From Dichetophora obliterata (taxonomy: Eukaryota > Arthropoda > Insecta > Diptera > Sciomyzidae): a stretch of DNA of 64,000 nt. Position numbers and translations under genes: made by a program. How positions within the stretch are numbered: the first letter of the stretch is position 1; each line of letters begins with the position of its first letter. Shown one piece after another: positions 11,458 to 22,438 of this stretch. The stretch lies in NCBI GenBank assembly GCA_963920525.1, contig OY986439.1, forward strand, positions 5,226,501 to 5,290,500. The letters run 5' to 3'. A model generated the notes under the pieces. That model was not told where the DNA came from and ran no database searches. It saw only the letters and a list, made by a program, of their open reading frames with translations.

Positions 11458-12931
11458 CAGGCGCGGATCTAGGATTTTTTTCCGGAGGGGGTCACAGGAT
11501 AGAAAAAATTAACCCGTAAAAAACAAAGTTTTTGACTACAAATTCTTTACTCTAGACTAGTGACGATCAAAAATTGAAAAACCTACCACTTTTGCTGACA
11601 ACGAAAAATGCTGCTGACGCTCTGTTTCCTCACGTACACAATGCTCATTTGCTGCTATGGGCACGGAGCACTCTGAGAGCAAACGTATATGTATCGACAC
11701 AAAAAAGCAACAACAAAGCAGATAAATCAAAATTAGTTTTGTGCTTGCACGCATGCATATGTGCTTTCTTAGTGTCTTTAGTAACTTTACCTTTGAGCCG
11801 AATACTGCAAACACCATCATTAGATCTGAAGAAAGCAACCGGTTTGAAACAATATACTTTGACTGAGCTTGAGAAGAAAAGAAGCGATGCTGATTTTGTT
11901 TTTCAACAACTATTTTCTGAAACTGAAAATCTCGCAACGCAGTTGGATGTGGAGTTTAAAGTACCGCACGTTTTTTCTTGTCAAAAACATCGAGATAATC
12001 ACCAAAAAAATCAAACCCCGGAGGAATATTTCAGGAGAGGCATTTATGTTCCTCTGTTGGACAACGTTGTGACGGACCTCAAAGAAAGGCTATCTCTAGA
12101 CGTGATGAAGCTTTTTGGGTTGAGAGTGTTTCTGCCTCAGACTTCTTGTACAGCGGAGGACATTGAAGAAGTTCATCTTGTAACAGAAACGTACCAGGAG
12201 CTTCTGAACACTCCCCCTTCGAACGTTATTGCAGAATTCAAGTTGGGGTAGCTAAATGCAACCGAATTGTTTGTTACAGACCGCGGTGAACTCCCAGATT
12301 CGGTTCCTCTTGCCCTTGATGCGTGTGATGAAGTTGTTTATCCGGTTATTAATACACTGCTTTGAATTATGGAGACGCTTCCTGTTACTGGAGTCACTGC
12401 AGAAAGGAGTTTTTCAACTCTCTTTCGCCTCAAAACTTGGTTGAGATCAACTATGGCAGAAGACAGACTCACCGGGCTTGTATTGCTACACATTCATCGA
12501 GACATTGAATTGGACATCGATGCGATCATTAACAGATTTGCAAAACAAAATAGAAGATTGGATTTTGTTTTATAATGGATGCTTTTAGTTGGAACTTGTA
12601 AACAGCTTGTAAACAGATGATAGTATATGAAGTATAGCTACAATCCAAATATGGAAAAAATAATAAAAATGTCAGTCTTGTTTAAGAAAATTAGTCAATT
12701 TTGTTGATTTAGTCACTTTTTGATTCCATTTTTTTCAGAGTGCAAAAAAATAAGTTAATTTTGGTCGTTTGGTTAGTTTCAGGTTTTTAAGTTTGTACAA
12801 ACTAGGTTTTGTTCGTTTGTTTGTTTTTTCGGTTTGCAAAATATTGTGTCAGCTCTATTATTTTAAATGCAGGCTGTTTTGGGGGGTCATGACCCCGTGA
12901 CCCCCGTTACCCCCCCTTGGATCCGCGCCTG
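11458..12931 (+). mobile_element. hAT element, internally deleted, nested in a Tc1 pseudogene
   Basis: Terminal inverted repeats CAGGCGCGGATC (11458) and GATCCGCGCCTG (ending 12931), each followed inward by a G- or C-rich tract (ggagggggtcac / gtgacccccgtt). A perfect 8 bp target duplication TCCCAAGC lies at 11450-11457 and 12932-12939, the length diagnostic of hAT. The 1,474 bp span is short for an autonomous hAT and only the C-terminal half of a transposase remains. Confidence 0.95.
11770..12575 (+). pseudogene. hAT transposase C-terminal half (ZMYM1/P52rIPK-like family)
   Basis: From about 11800 the plus strand reads LDLKKATG, then RSDADFVFQQLF, LDVEFKVPHVFS, EEYFRRGIYVPLLDNVV and FLPQTSCTAEDIEEV. 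After a frameshift it continues as ELPDSVPLALDACDEVV, and finally TLPVTGVTAERSFSTLFRL and LRSTMAEDRLTGL. The last part is the hAT C-terminal dimerisation domain. This resembles the hAT family that insects carry as ZMYM1-like or P52rIPK-like proteins. The zinc-finger/BED region and first catalytic residues are missing. Breaks near 12250 and 12365 make it inactive. The frame upstream of about 11770 (from 11574) has no family resemblance and is probably non-coding. Confidence 0.85.
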
Positions 12932-13394
12932 TCCCAAGCATTCATCGAACTTCGTAAGAGCATGTTTCACAGAACAAAATTTGAATGTTGTTAAGTGGCC
13001 AAGTCAATCCCCGGACCAAAATCCCATTGAGAATCTTTGGGTGAGCTCGAACGACAAATTTCTAACCAACCTTCCAAAAATAAAGCTCAATTATGGACAA
13101 ATATTGAAAAATTCTGGTATAATATCCCAGTAGAGACTAGTCCCAAGAGAATCGAGGATGTACTAAAAAATAATGGTGGATATACCGGCTACTAAGTACT
13201 AATAACAATTTCAGTAAAAAACTATACACCTTTTTTATGAAGTTGCTGTATTATTTTAAATCACATTTTCTATTCACTTTTATTTTACTGTCTAACTAAT
13301 ATTAATTGAGAAGTACCTTGAAGTACTGATTTATAAGTTCTATTTTTGTTATTAATTGTAAACTTAAGCTGTTTTTTTTTGACAATAAACAATA

Positions 13395-13715
13395 AGGCTA
13401 TTCACAGTTTGAATACGCTGGTCTGCTATTTGTACGATTTGCTATTTGTACGCCAATTTACAAAAGCGTATTTTGCTTTGTTGTTGTTTTGCATACAAAC
13501 GCAAATACGCAGGCACGCGTAAATAAAAGTAGCCCTTGGACGTGTTTTTTGTACCTCGTATTTTTATGCTCTGTCTACAGCCGCATAATCACATACATCA
13601 CAGGGTTGCATAATTTTTTAATACGACAGTCACATGGCGAGGTGCTCACAGTTTGAACAATAACAAATGCTATAAATACGACTAGTTAAAAGTACGCTTA
13701 AACTGTGAATAGCCT
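13395..13715. mobile_element. MITE, TIR AGGCTATTCACAGTTT
   Basis: The ends AGGCTATTCACAGTTT (13395) and AAACTGTGAATAGCCT (ending 13715) are perfect inverted copies of 16 bp, flanked by TA on both sides (13393-13394, 13716-13717). It is 321 bp long with no coding potential. Inside the left end 'gctatttgtacg' occurs twice in tandem. The ends share a 'GTATTCACA'-like start with the larger element at 37490. Confidence 0.85.
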
Positions 13716-13717
13716 TA

Positions 13718-14229
13718 ATATTTTTTATATTCTTAGGTTAAATATATTATAAAATAACTAAAACCATAAAACTCTCTTTTAAGTAAAAATATACCATACA
13801 CCTATTTTGCTGTCCACATGTGTATATCTCGTCAAATTCGACGGAATTCCATGTTGTTCTGATTTGTTCAAAGTCCATAGAATTCCATGTTGTTTTATCG
13901 TTGTTTGACTAACGATTTGACAAAAAATTTGATAATTTGTAGCCTGTTTTTTTTTACTCGACGCCTCCTTTAATTAGGGTGTACTTTTTCTCTCCGCTGC
14001 AATTACAAGGTAAGCTCAGATAAGAGAGAAGTTGTGCTAGAAAAGCTGAGCTAGATGTCAAAGTTGGCTGTTCGAATTGTAGTTTTTCTAGTTGTTGTTG
14101 TTACGATTGACTTGAACCAATACCTAACAAAATTCTATAATATTTGCCAAATTCGTTTTTGTTTTGTTTTGTTTTAAAACTTGAAATGATTACTTTTTGA
14201 AGTAAAACTTTTTTAGCGGCCTTTTTCTA
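13718..14229. other. AT-rich non-coding stretch
   Basis: No gene. A direct repeat 'gaattccatgttgtt' occurs twice about 36 bp apart near 13843 and 13879. Confidence 0.5.
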
Positions 14230-15252
14230 AAGTGCGCCTTTTTTTTATTTTAAGATGGAATTTGGGTGTTTTTTAGATAAATTTTATAAAAAAATATTTT
14301 TATTCGTCAGATAATAAAACATTTATTATAAATGTGGTATTAAAAACTTGATGTATTATATGGTTTTTTTTATAAAATTCGTCAAAGTTTAAACTTTTCA
14401 ACAAAAATAAGCTCAATAAAACCCAACAAATAAAGTCAAGTTTAATCAATAATAACTTCGAGCACAAAGCATATTTCAAGGTTTTGTATTTTAGACTTTT
14501 GTATGTCTTAATCGCCATTGTTTTTCATTTAAAATACAATAAAAAATATTTATAAATAAAAATAGAAAAAACGTTGAAATATGACTAAATTTTTCAAGGA
14601 ATGAAAATTTAAGTAGAATATAGTAGAAAATATCTAGCTAATTAAGCATTATTAAAGTCAAAGGCAATAACTATCATAAAATATCGTACTTCTAGCTTCT
14701 GTTTCTTTAAAAACCTGCTGCATCTAGCTGCTATTAAGAAAAACTACTTATTTGAAAAAAGTTTTAGAAATCTAATTTTGCCCTGAAATGCACTGATTCC
14801 CAAGACAATTTGTAGGTACTCTTAAATTTAAAGAAAAATAAAATAGAATTTATAACTTAAAACAAGTTGTGACTTCATTTTTTATAAGCAACCATTTTTA
14901 AAAAATTTTTTAAATTTCGTCAATTTGGTAATATTGTCTTATAGGAGATACATATATCTAGAAGTTATCCGATTTGAAATATTTTTAGCATGACGTTTAA
15001 GTGAAGTTAAATAAACTAAATTTACTCTTTAAAAACATAAATAAGCATTTTTATGCGGGTTTTTTTTTATTAAAAAAAATATGGTTTGTATGGGAGGTAG
15101 GCGATGCAGTTGACCTAGAAATCTAATTTTTTTGTACTGTTACTTAATTTAAGTTTTGTTGCTAAAACTTATTTGTACAAAATTCCATGGCCCTAGCTTT
15201 TATAGTTTCTGAAACAATGCAAATGTCATCATAAAATCAAAAAAGGCCACTG
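14230..15252. mobile_element. MITE family C (CAGTGCGCTTTTTT ends), copy 1, uninterrupted
   Basis: The left end (aAGTGCGCCTTTTTTT) and the complement of the right end (CAGTGGCCTTTTTTGATTTT) are inverted copies; the inner TIR continues as ATTTTA.GATG.CATTT. The whole 1,023 bp is present a second time in reverse at 53396-57110, where a 2.8 kb segment splits it. Comparing the two copies confirms the ends and gives an empty site at about 14955-14975 (gatacatatatctagaagtt). The small minus-strand frame at 14300-14518 is fortuitous. Confidence 0.82.
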
Positions 15253-15363
15253 AAAGTGAACTGTCTCCATATAAACGATGGACAAAAATAGAAGGAGTCC
15301 TACCATGACAATGCAATTTTGTTGCTTTATTTCTTTAAGTTAATGAAGACAAATTTTAAAAAT

Positions 15364-15745
15364 GAAATCGGTTAGACCCTAGGGGGTACCTTCCTTGGAC
15401 CTATATTAATATTTTTCTTGATTTTGTATGGGAGGTGCATACAAAAGTTGGCCGATCTTAACAAAAACTCTTCAGAAGGGTAGCCAAATAGAGTTATAAA
15501 TGTGTACTAAAAATAATCGAAATCGGTTCAACCCTACGGGTACCTCCTTTGAACCTATATTAATAAATTACTTGATTTTGCATGGGAGGTATATACAAAC
15601 GTTGGTTGATCTTAACCAAAACTCGTCAGAAGGGTAGTCAAATAAAGTTATAAATGTGTATGTACTGAAAATGTTTGAAATCAGTTAGACCCTAAGGGTA
15701 CCTCCCTAGGACCTATATTAATTTTTTATTTGATTTTGTATGTAA
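15364..15745. repeat. Tandem repeat, about 157 bp period, 2.4 copies
   Basis: Units start near 15364, 15519 and 15677 with gaaatcggttagaccct. Each continues with gggtacctcc, ggacctatattaat, cttgattttgtatgggaggt, gatcttaac, agaagggtag and ttataaatgtgta. The TGTATGGGAGGT element is shared with the satellite at 40586-41965 and with the family C MITE. Confidence 0.85.
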
Positions 15746-15957
15746 TTTTTTTAGTTCTAAGCATTTTTTCAAACAAAAAACATATATTTTTAGGACGAAT
15801 TACGAAAAGTTGTTTTCAGTTCCTAGTTGTTAAAGATCTTTACTTTCATAAGGATTTGGCTTTTTTCTAGCAAAATATGCCAATTTACATGTATATTATA
15901 AATATTATAATTTATTTTTTTTTTTTTTATATAATAATATTTTTAAATAACAATTTT

Positions 15958-16205
15958 AAAATAACTCTATAATTTTTATAACAATGAACTTTGTTTGTCT
16001 TAGTTTCGTTCAAAAATGGAATTTTGGCAATTATTTATATAAAGCAACTCAAAAAGCTATGCTCAAAATCGGAGTTTTTTTAAATAACTATATAATTTTT
16101 TATAACAATGAGCTTTGTTTTTCTTAGTTTCGTTCAATAATTGAATTTTTTCATTTTTTTGTGTAAAGCCACTCAAAAAAACTATGCTCAAAATTTGAAT
16201 TTGTT
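15958..16205. repeat. Tandem duplication, about 123 bp
   Basis: Two copies of a unit containing ttttataacaatga, ctttgttt, tcttagtttcgttcaa and actcaaaaa..ctatgctcaaaat lie head to tail. Confidence 0.8.
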
Positions 16206-18132
16206 AAAAAAGTACTCGACTCTAAAGCGCGCCATTGCAATCAAAATATGTATTATTGTTCTAATTTTTAGGATTATCTATAGTAATAAAACTCATTTTC
16301 TGTTTGTTTGTTTGTTTGGCCTTTATACAAATCTAAACGGCTCAACGGATTTCGCTCAAACTAGGTACACATATTAAGTTTCTCTCAACTTAAAATGATA
16401 CATACTTAGTTTTTGCCACGCCTCCTCTGAAATTTTTCATTTAACGGTAATTTTGTTATTACAAAACTTTTTACTGATTTTTGTGTATTTAATTTTAAAA
16501 TTTTTTTGTTATTTTGCCATCAAAAACACTCACGTATCTTCAAAATTGGAGAAATTTTCAGTACAACGACTTTTTCATAAAACATCGTTACCTAAGAATG
16601 AGAAAAAAACGACATGAAAATCAAAGTTTGGTCTTTCGATGCAAATATCTCCGCTGTCCATTAATATATTTCATTCAAATTTTTTTTTGTTCAAAAGTTC
16701 AATAAAATCACTTCACAAAAATAGGTTGAACTGTACTGTTAAGTTAACATATATACACTGTTTTATGATTATGTCAAAAAAGGTCCAAAATATTGACTTT
16801 TTACTCAAAAAATGACTCAATAAATTGTTTCTATTGTAAAAATTAAATTAATTAAAAATTGCACATCTGGCTACCTTTCTGTTTATTGTTACTGTTTTTT
16901 GACATCAAAACAAATTTATTTTTTCCGAAATGTTGTTTTTATATTTTTTACAAAAAATTCAAGTTTCAAAAATAATTTATGTGAAAAAACTACCCCAATA
17001 TTTCTTTTCAATCAAAAGTTATGGCTAAAAATCTATTTTTTTATTCCAGCTATATGAAAATTCTCTATTCCTAATATCTTTCTTATATTAGTACATCTAT
17101 ATTTTTGCCGCCTAGCCCCCCCCCTCCCCCCCTGTTAAATGTGTTTTATGGTGATGGCATCATTTCTTCTCACTACATTTTCAGCGTTGTCACTCTGTTC
17201 ATTATAAATGTTACTTTAGTTTTTGTATATATATCACCACTTCATCGAAAAGATGACCGTGAATAGAATGCAGTAAAAGTTAATATTTGCATGTTTAATG
17301 TGTTATTTGAACAATATTGTTGAAAGTCAAATTTCCACGCCAACTAAATGTACCACCATATTGAAGACAGCGAAATTTTGACATTTTAACTCTCCAATTG
17401 TTAACTTGGTTGTAAACTTGGCTGCATTGAACAAATTTTTCGGTTCAACAGCGTACTTACCGAAAATATGCTGAAAAGTATGCTGGAAAATGTTATAAAT
17501 TATAAGTTAACTCCGCATTACCAACACGGTTCCAATATTTTAGGAAAGACGGTAACTGTTACTCAATTTAGTTCTTTTCGCACAGAGCGTAAACTTGCAG
17601 CAAAAAACATAATGGCACTTCTTGCACTGGTCTTTTCAGCTGGATGTATGTCGATCAACTGTTTACGTCGATAATATTGCAACAGGTTGCTGTATATACT
17701 ATAATTGTAAGTCAAAAATCGATTGCTTCCTTAACTTACACCTTTTTTCTAATTTACGTAAGACACGACTGTACAATTTTTCGCATAAAGGCCTGTTTCC
17801 AGCTCTCAAGCAAAGCTTATTTTCATACATAAAGGCCTGTTTCCAGCTCTCAAGTAAAGCTTATTTTCATACATAAATCTGAAAAGTAATCGAAAAGTAA
17901 TTTTTCCTTGTCAAAATTACTTGAAAGAGAATCCAGGTCGTAAGAAAAATTTTCTGTTCTTACTACTTTTTTTTCATTGAAAAGTGACAACGGTAACACT
18001 GTGAATGTCAAGAAATATATGCGAGTTATATTATTACTTCAAGTAAAATTTTTGCAACCAACATTCAAAGGTAAATAATTTTATTGATATCATTGATTAA
18101 TTGATTTAAAATTAATAAAAGAATATTTTAGA

Positions 18133-18222
18133 CATGCACATGAACATTTCTACGGAGGGAGAAGAAGAGGCAGTCAGTTTTGAGGGGCAGATGTCTTCCG
18201 AGAAGCGGTCTGCCAACATGTA
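18133..18222 (+). pseudogene. Small open frame in MITE core, copy 1
   Basis: An ATG frame begins MHMNISTEGEEEAVSFEG and ends ..SSEKRSANM-stop. It is preceded by 'aatattttag', which resembles a 3' splice site, and followed by 'catgtaaac', which resembles a 5' splice site. It looks like a captured acidic exon rather than a transposon gene. The paralogous core at 18761-18873 has the longer form; the missing residues SKAVRKKR lie between direct repeats of gaagcggtc, consistent with slippage deletion. Function unknown. Confidence 0.35.
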
Positions 18223-18760
18223 AACAAAATGTAATAAAATGTAAACAAACGCTTTTCTCTATTACTTACCTTTACAATTCAGCCATTACTCATTTAATGA
18301 ATTATTTCAATATTTATTGCAACAAATTTATTTCAATGTTTGATGAAAACAAATCAGCCTAAATTTTCAATACAAAGTGATACAATGCTGGAACTGTCAA
18401 AACTCTCGCCGTCAAAATTACTTGTCTACTACTTTTTTACACTCAAGAAACTTAAGTAACTTTTTTCTGGAGTAATTACTTGAGAGCTGGATAGAGACCT
18501 TAAATCTGAAAAGTAATCGAAAAGTAATTTTTCCTTGTCAAAATTACTTGAAAGAGAATCCAGCTCGTAAGAAAATTTTTCTGTTCTTACTACTTTTTTT
18601 TCATTGAAAAGTGACAACGGTAACACTGTGAATGTCAAGAAATATATGCAAGTTATATTATTACTTCAAGTAAAATTTTGGCAACCAACATTCAAAGGTA
18701 AATAATTTTATTGATATCATTGATTAAATGATTTAAAATAAATAAAAGAATATTTTAGAC

Positions 18761-18873
18761 ATGCACATGAACATTTCTACGGAGGAAGAAGAAGAGGCAG
18801 TCAATTTTGAGGAGCAGATGTCTTCCGAGAAGCGGTCGAAAGCTGTCCGGAAGAAGCGGTCTGCCAACATGTA
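18761..18873 (+). CDS. Small open frame in MITE core, copy 2 (possible captured exon)
   Basis: The frame MHMNISTEEEEEAVNFEE continues to SSEKRSKAVRKKRSANM-stop, giving an acidic N-terminus and a basic C-terminus in about 37 residues. A polypyrimidine-poor 'tattttag' precedes it and 'atgtaaac' follows. The two copies differ by substitutions and one 24 bp in-frame indel, with no frameshift. I do not recognise the protein. It may be an exon copied from a host gene, or chance. No evidence of expression is available from sequence alone. Confidence 0.3.
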
Positions 18874-19406
18874 AACAAAATGTAATAAAATGTAAACAAA
18901 CGCTTTTCTCTATTACTTACCTTTGCAATTCAGCCATTACTCATTTAATGAATTATTTCAATATTTATTGCAACAAATTTATTTCAATGTTTGATGAAAA
19001 CAAATCAGCCTAAATTTTCAATACAAAGTGATACAATGCTGGAACTGTCAAAACTCTCGCCGTCAAAATTACTTGTCTACTACTTTTTTACACTCAAGAA
19101 ACTTAAGTAACTTTTTTCTTGAGTAATTACTTGAGAGCTGGATAGAGACCTTAAAAAAGGAATTCTGAAGATTTAAGAAATTTTAGACACAAACCAATTC
19201 TTATTTTCCAACTGCAGTGATAAAATTATTCCTTCGTTAAAAAAGCACGGTAAATTTGTTAACTTAAATTTTTATACTGGTCTCAAACTTAAATTCAAAT
19301 TGTTAAAATTACAAAATTCCAAAAATTAAAAAAATTTTAATCGAGAAGTGTGTATTAAAATTTTTATATAAATTACTCTCGAGTAACACCGGGTATATCA
19401 GCTAGT

Positions 19407-21792
19407 TAATAATAAAACAATTACCTGTCGATTGCTACTAAATTTGTAGGATTTCGAGACACAAAATTTTTTGATTTTTATCCACTGGCGGCGTTTTGAT
19501 ATTGAGGATTAAATTTTTCGAGTCTCGTAACGAAAAATGTTTGTCACAAAAATATTTCGAGTCTCGTCACGTTTTTGTGTACACGAGTAATATTTTCTAT
19601 TTTTAATGTTTTTTGTATAAGGACTCCCATAAAGTAGGTAGATAATATTAATAGGACTAGCTCATATATTTAACCCCCTAAGGGTCACAGATTGTTTGAT
19701 ATGAAATATAAAATAGATTTTTTTCTATTTTATTGTGATTTTTGTATGGTGACCCTCAGAAGGGTGGAGTATAAATATGCTCAGAAGAAATATTAAGAAA
19801 CTTATGCACACAGGGGGCCACCCTGCATGATTTACAGTCATGCAGGTGCGGATGCTCTTGGCAGAAGTGAAATTAAAATCTGATTTTCGGGGGAGATTTA
19901 AACGTAAATTTTTTTATCAAAGGATTCTTTACATTCGACTAACTTTCTTTGCGAAAAATTTGATCTGCACAAAAGTAAAAATTTCAACAAAGTAACAACT
20001 AAATCCGGAACTACAATAGGAGCATTTTTTCACGTTGAAAAAAGCCGATCACGGACATACATATATCTCATATTTTAGTTATCACAAACCATTAAAATAT
20101 GTATTACCGATGAAACACCAACCAATGACAGTGCAAATATTAAATAAACAGAATAAGTTTTATGCAAATTTTGTATTGCATTTATTTTGAGATACTCTTT
20201 ATCTTTTTCTGTCTCTTTCACAAAAATCTTTTCATTCTTATTTTGATTAATTTTAACTTCTCTACTCAATACCGTAATTTATATAAAAATTTGTTATGGT
20301 TGTTGCTTTTATTTGTACGGTGCGGCTCTTTGGAAGGTTTTGACAATCTTACTGTGGCTCTTAATGGCCTCACTCGTGCCCACCCCTGTACTATTGTATA
20401 AACAAAGCTGGGCATCAATTATTTCATTTCAATGATAAGGCAAGCAACATGAATTTTCATCAAGCGTCAGAGACACCAGAAAGGAGAAAAACTGTCAATG
20501 ATTTCTGGTGTTTTTTGTAAAATTGTGAGTTTTTGTCCATTTTGGAAGGGAAATGAGAAGTGAAGTATCAGGCATTATAAGATTTTTCTAGGTATTATAA
20601 AAGTTATAAAAAACAGCGGTTAGAACATAACACAAAAATATTTTTACAGCAATCAATAATATATATCTAATCTGACCTTTTTTAACCACACCAAACACAC
20701 AGTTTATCATGTAAGCTACACGTCAATTATGACTTTTAAGTTAAAATTTTAAAAAAAAAACACAAACGAAAATCTAATTCATAAAAACCACTTGATTGAT
20801 CAATCAAGCATGAACAAAAAAATAATGAACTAAACTTCTACAAATCTGGCGACACTTTTGCTCCTTCTATCTCTCTCTTTTCCCATCAAATGCACCCACC
20901 ATTATCTAAACATAGCTGTTAATTAATAAAATGCAACACTGACAAAATTAATTGCCACTTTCAATTTGGCAGCGCAACAAACAAAAATGTCAGTCCAACG
21001 AGAACACAACAGCTACAACAAAAACAAGCGTCCCCAACTCGGCTGAAAGTGTAACAAATTAATTTTCAAATTTCTCAATCAAATCATCACCGCTTTGTAC
21101 AACAACGCGAGCAGGAAGAACAACTAAAAATAGCCAGAGATGCCAACTGATTCGGAAGCATCACCGATAGCTGCTCTAAACGACCAAACGAATGGCTGCG
21201 CCATAGTATTAAATAATGTTGACGTTTGCAGCTAATCATTTATGTAGTGTGGTGGAATTATAAAACGTTGGATGTTATTGAATGCAGCTGGGGAAAGATG
21301 GGTGGTGAACGATCACAACAACGTGTGCAGTCCAAAAAAATATACAGAGGGCTGACACTGCATTCAGATGATGGGTTATTCATGAACGAACAGGATGACA
21401 GCGTTAAAACTTTTACTATATGATTTTACTTAGCGAACAAATAAATTACAAACTTCAAGGTTGGTTTATAGACTGCTTGAAAAAATAACGACAAAAAAAT
21501 ATTAACATTAAAAAAAAATGCTAAAAAAGTTTAGTTTTTTTAAATTTCATTGAACTGAATGAAGTGCATTAATGATTAATTATATAAAAGAAAATAATAG
21601 TTCTAAAGAAGTTTTTGCATAAAAAAAGTGGTGCGTTCGGGGGACCCCCGCACAATGTTTCGTCTATAACAACCTCGCTGGACAAAAGTCATTTTTTAAA
21701 TACTAAAAAGAGGTGTGCAATTTTGTCAACAAATGACTCAAGAAAACAAAACAAATAAAATTAGTTTAAAAAGATCCGTTGCTTTTGAGCAA
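19407..21792. other. Non-coding stretch
   Basis: No gene recognised. A perfect hairpin cctgcatga-tttacag-tcatgcagg lies near 19822-19847. 'tttcgagtctcgt' occurs twice near 19517 and 19555. A GC hairpin gtgcg..gggggaccccc..gcac lies near 21631-21653. Confidence 0.5.
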
Positions 21793-21796
21793 TTAA

Positions 21797-22316
21797 CCCA
21801 TTAAAGACTGCTCCACCGTACGATTTTTTTCAAAATTTATCAGGAAGCTTATATAGGCCATAGAAGTTGCTTTGCAAAATTTCAGGTTTGTAACTGTCAC
21901 CGTATTTGAGATCTGCATTGGGTATTTAAATACCCAATCGGCTAATCCGGGTTCTTGGTGTTAAGAAAAATTTGCATATATGGCATCATTCTTTTTTCAT
22001 AATGAACACCTGATAAATAGAGGATACTAGAGGCAAACTGACCACGAATTTTTCCCCTCGATCTTTCCATTTTCTAGTTTTCTACATAGTTTTATATATG
22101 GATTTTGTGATTTTTGAAAATCACACATCTTCGATGTCGTAAAGGAACATTTAATTGTATGAATTTCGTTTCACATTGTAAAGACAGTAAATAGTTTAAT
22201 TTTTCCGTAATGTTTTAAAAAAAAATTATTTTGATATCTCCTACCAATTTTGAGATATGGCTTTTTTCTTAAACACTGTTTTATGGGTATTAAAATACCC
22301 ATTAGTCATCAATGGG
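21797..22316 (+). mobile_element. piggyBac-like MITE family P, copy 1, intact
   Basis: It is flanked by TTAA on both sides (21793-21796, 22317-22320) and begins CCCATTAAAGACT, with the complement of the right end reading CCCATTGATGACT. TTAA duplication with CCC..GGG ends is the signature of piggyBac-type elements. It is 520 bp with no coding potential. It carries a perfect 22 bp palindrome around GGGTATTTAAATACCC (21917-21938) and a second near one end (22283-22302). A reversed copy lies at 33472-34918. Confidence 0.9.
21917..21938. repeat. Perfect 22 bp palindrome
   Basis: Core GGGTATTTAAATACCC extended by ATT/AAT on each side; conserved exactly in copy 2 at 34771-34792. It could be a protein-binding site of the element. 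Confidence 0.85.
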
Positions 22317-22320
22317 TTAA

Positions 22321-22438
22321 GCACATAAGTAGAAGCTTGTTTGTGGCTGCTGATTGCATTTGACAGTCGATGTTAACACGTGTTAAGTGAAGTGATAATT
22401 TTGTATCAAAGCGCATATTTTATAAAATAAAAGTGAAA
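22321..22438 (+). promoter_or_regulatory. Possible promoter region of the two-exon frame
   Basis: An AT-rich box 'atattttataaaataaaa' lies immediately upstream of the ATG at 22439, with no clear initiator. This is weak support. Confidence 0.15.

Larger units (their letters stand above)
10860..13195 (+). pseudogene. Tc1-like transposase pseudogene, interrupted by a hAT element
   Basis: Plus-strand remnant of a second Tc1 family. Visible pieces: an N-terminal HTH region (VTSRTVRRRLVSAKLFAR, about 11010-11065), the first catalytic Asp in RSDETKINLFGND (about 11165-11205), KHGDGNIMVWSCFSWQG, QQDNDPK with the second Asp ending at 11456, and then after the insertion KHSSNFV, SQSPDQNPIENLW with the final Glu of DD34E, and a C-terminus ending at the TAA at 13193-13195. 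The coding series stops at QQDNDPK and resumes at KHSS across 11458-12931, so the gene was split by the hAT. Stops and frameshifts elsewhere show it was decaying. I could not find its TIRs. Confidence 0.88.
17788..19157. mobile_element. TIR element with tandemly duplicated 0.63-0.65 kb core
   Basis: The left motif AAAGGCCTGTTTCCAGCTCT plus CAAG occurs twice, 44 bp apart (about 17788 and 17832). Its inverted partner (cttgagagctggatagagacctt) ends each core, near 18500 and 19155. The cores (about 17877-18503 and 18504-19157) are nearly identical, beginning aatctgaaaagtaatcgaaa. Copy 2 carries an extra in-frame 24 bp in its small open frame. This reads as a MITE duplicated in tandem through its termini. 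Confidence 0.75.
16277..19406 (+). mobile_element. Helitron-like non-autonomous element
   Basis: The left end reads TCTATAGTAATAAAACTC and is followed by four GTTT units and 'ggcctttatacaaatc', then 'acggctcaacggatttcgct'. Non-autonomous insect Helitrons typically begin this way. The right end has a short hairpin (TTACTC-tc-GAGTAA, 19373-19386) 15 bp before CTAG|T (19402-19406), the expected hairpin plus CTRR signature. The flanks A and T fit A|T insertion. No Rep/helicase is encoded. The interior holds the duplicated unit at 17788-19157. Confidence 0.62.

Noticed and set aside
11557..11937. 126-codon minus-strand frame
   Set aside because: It lies antisense to the hAT transposase remnant and has no family resemblance.
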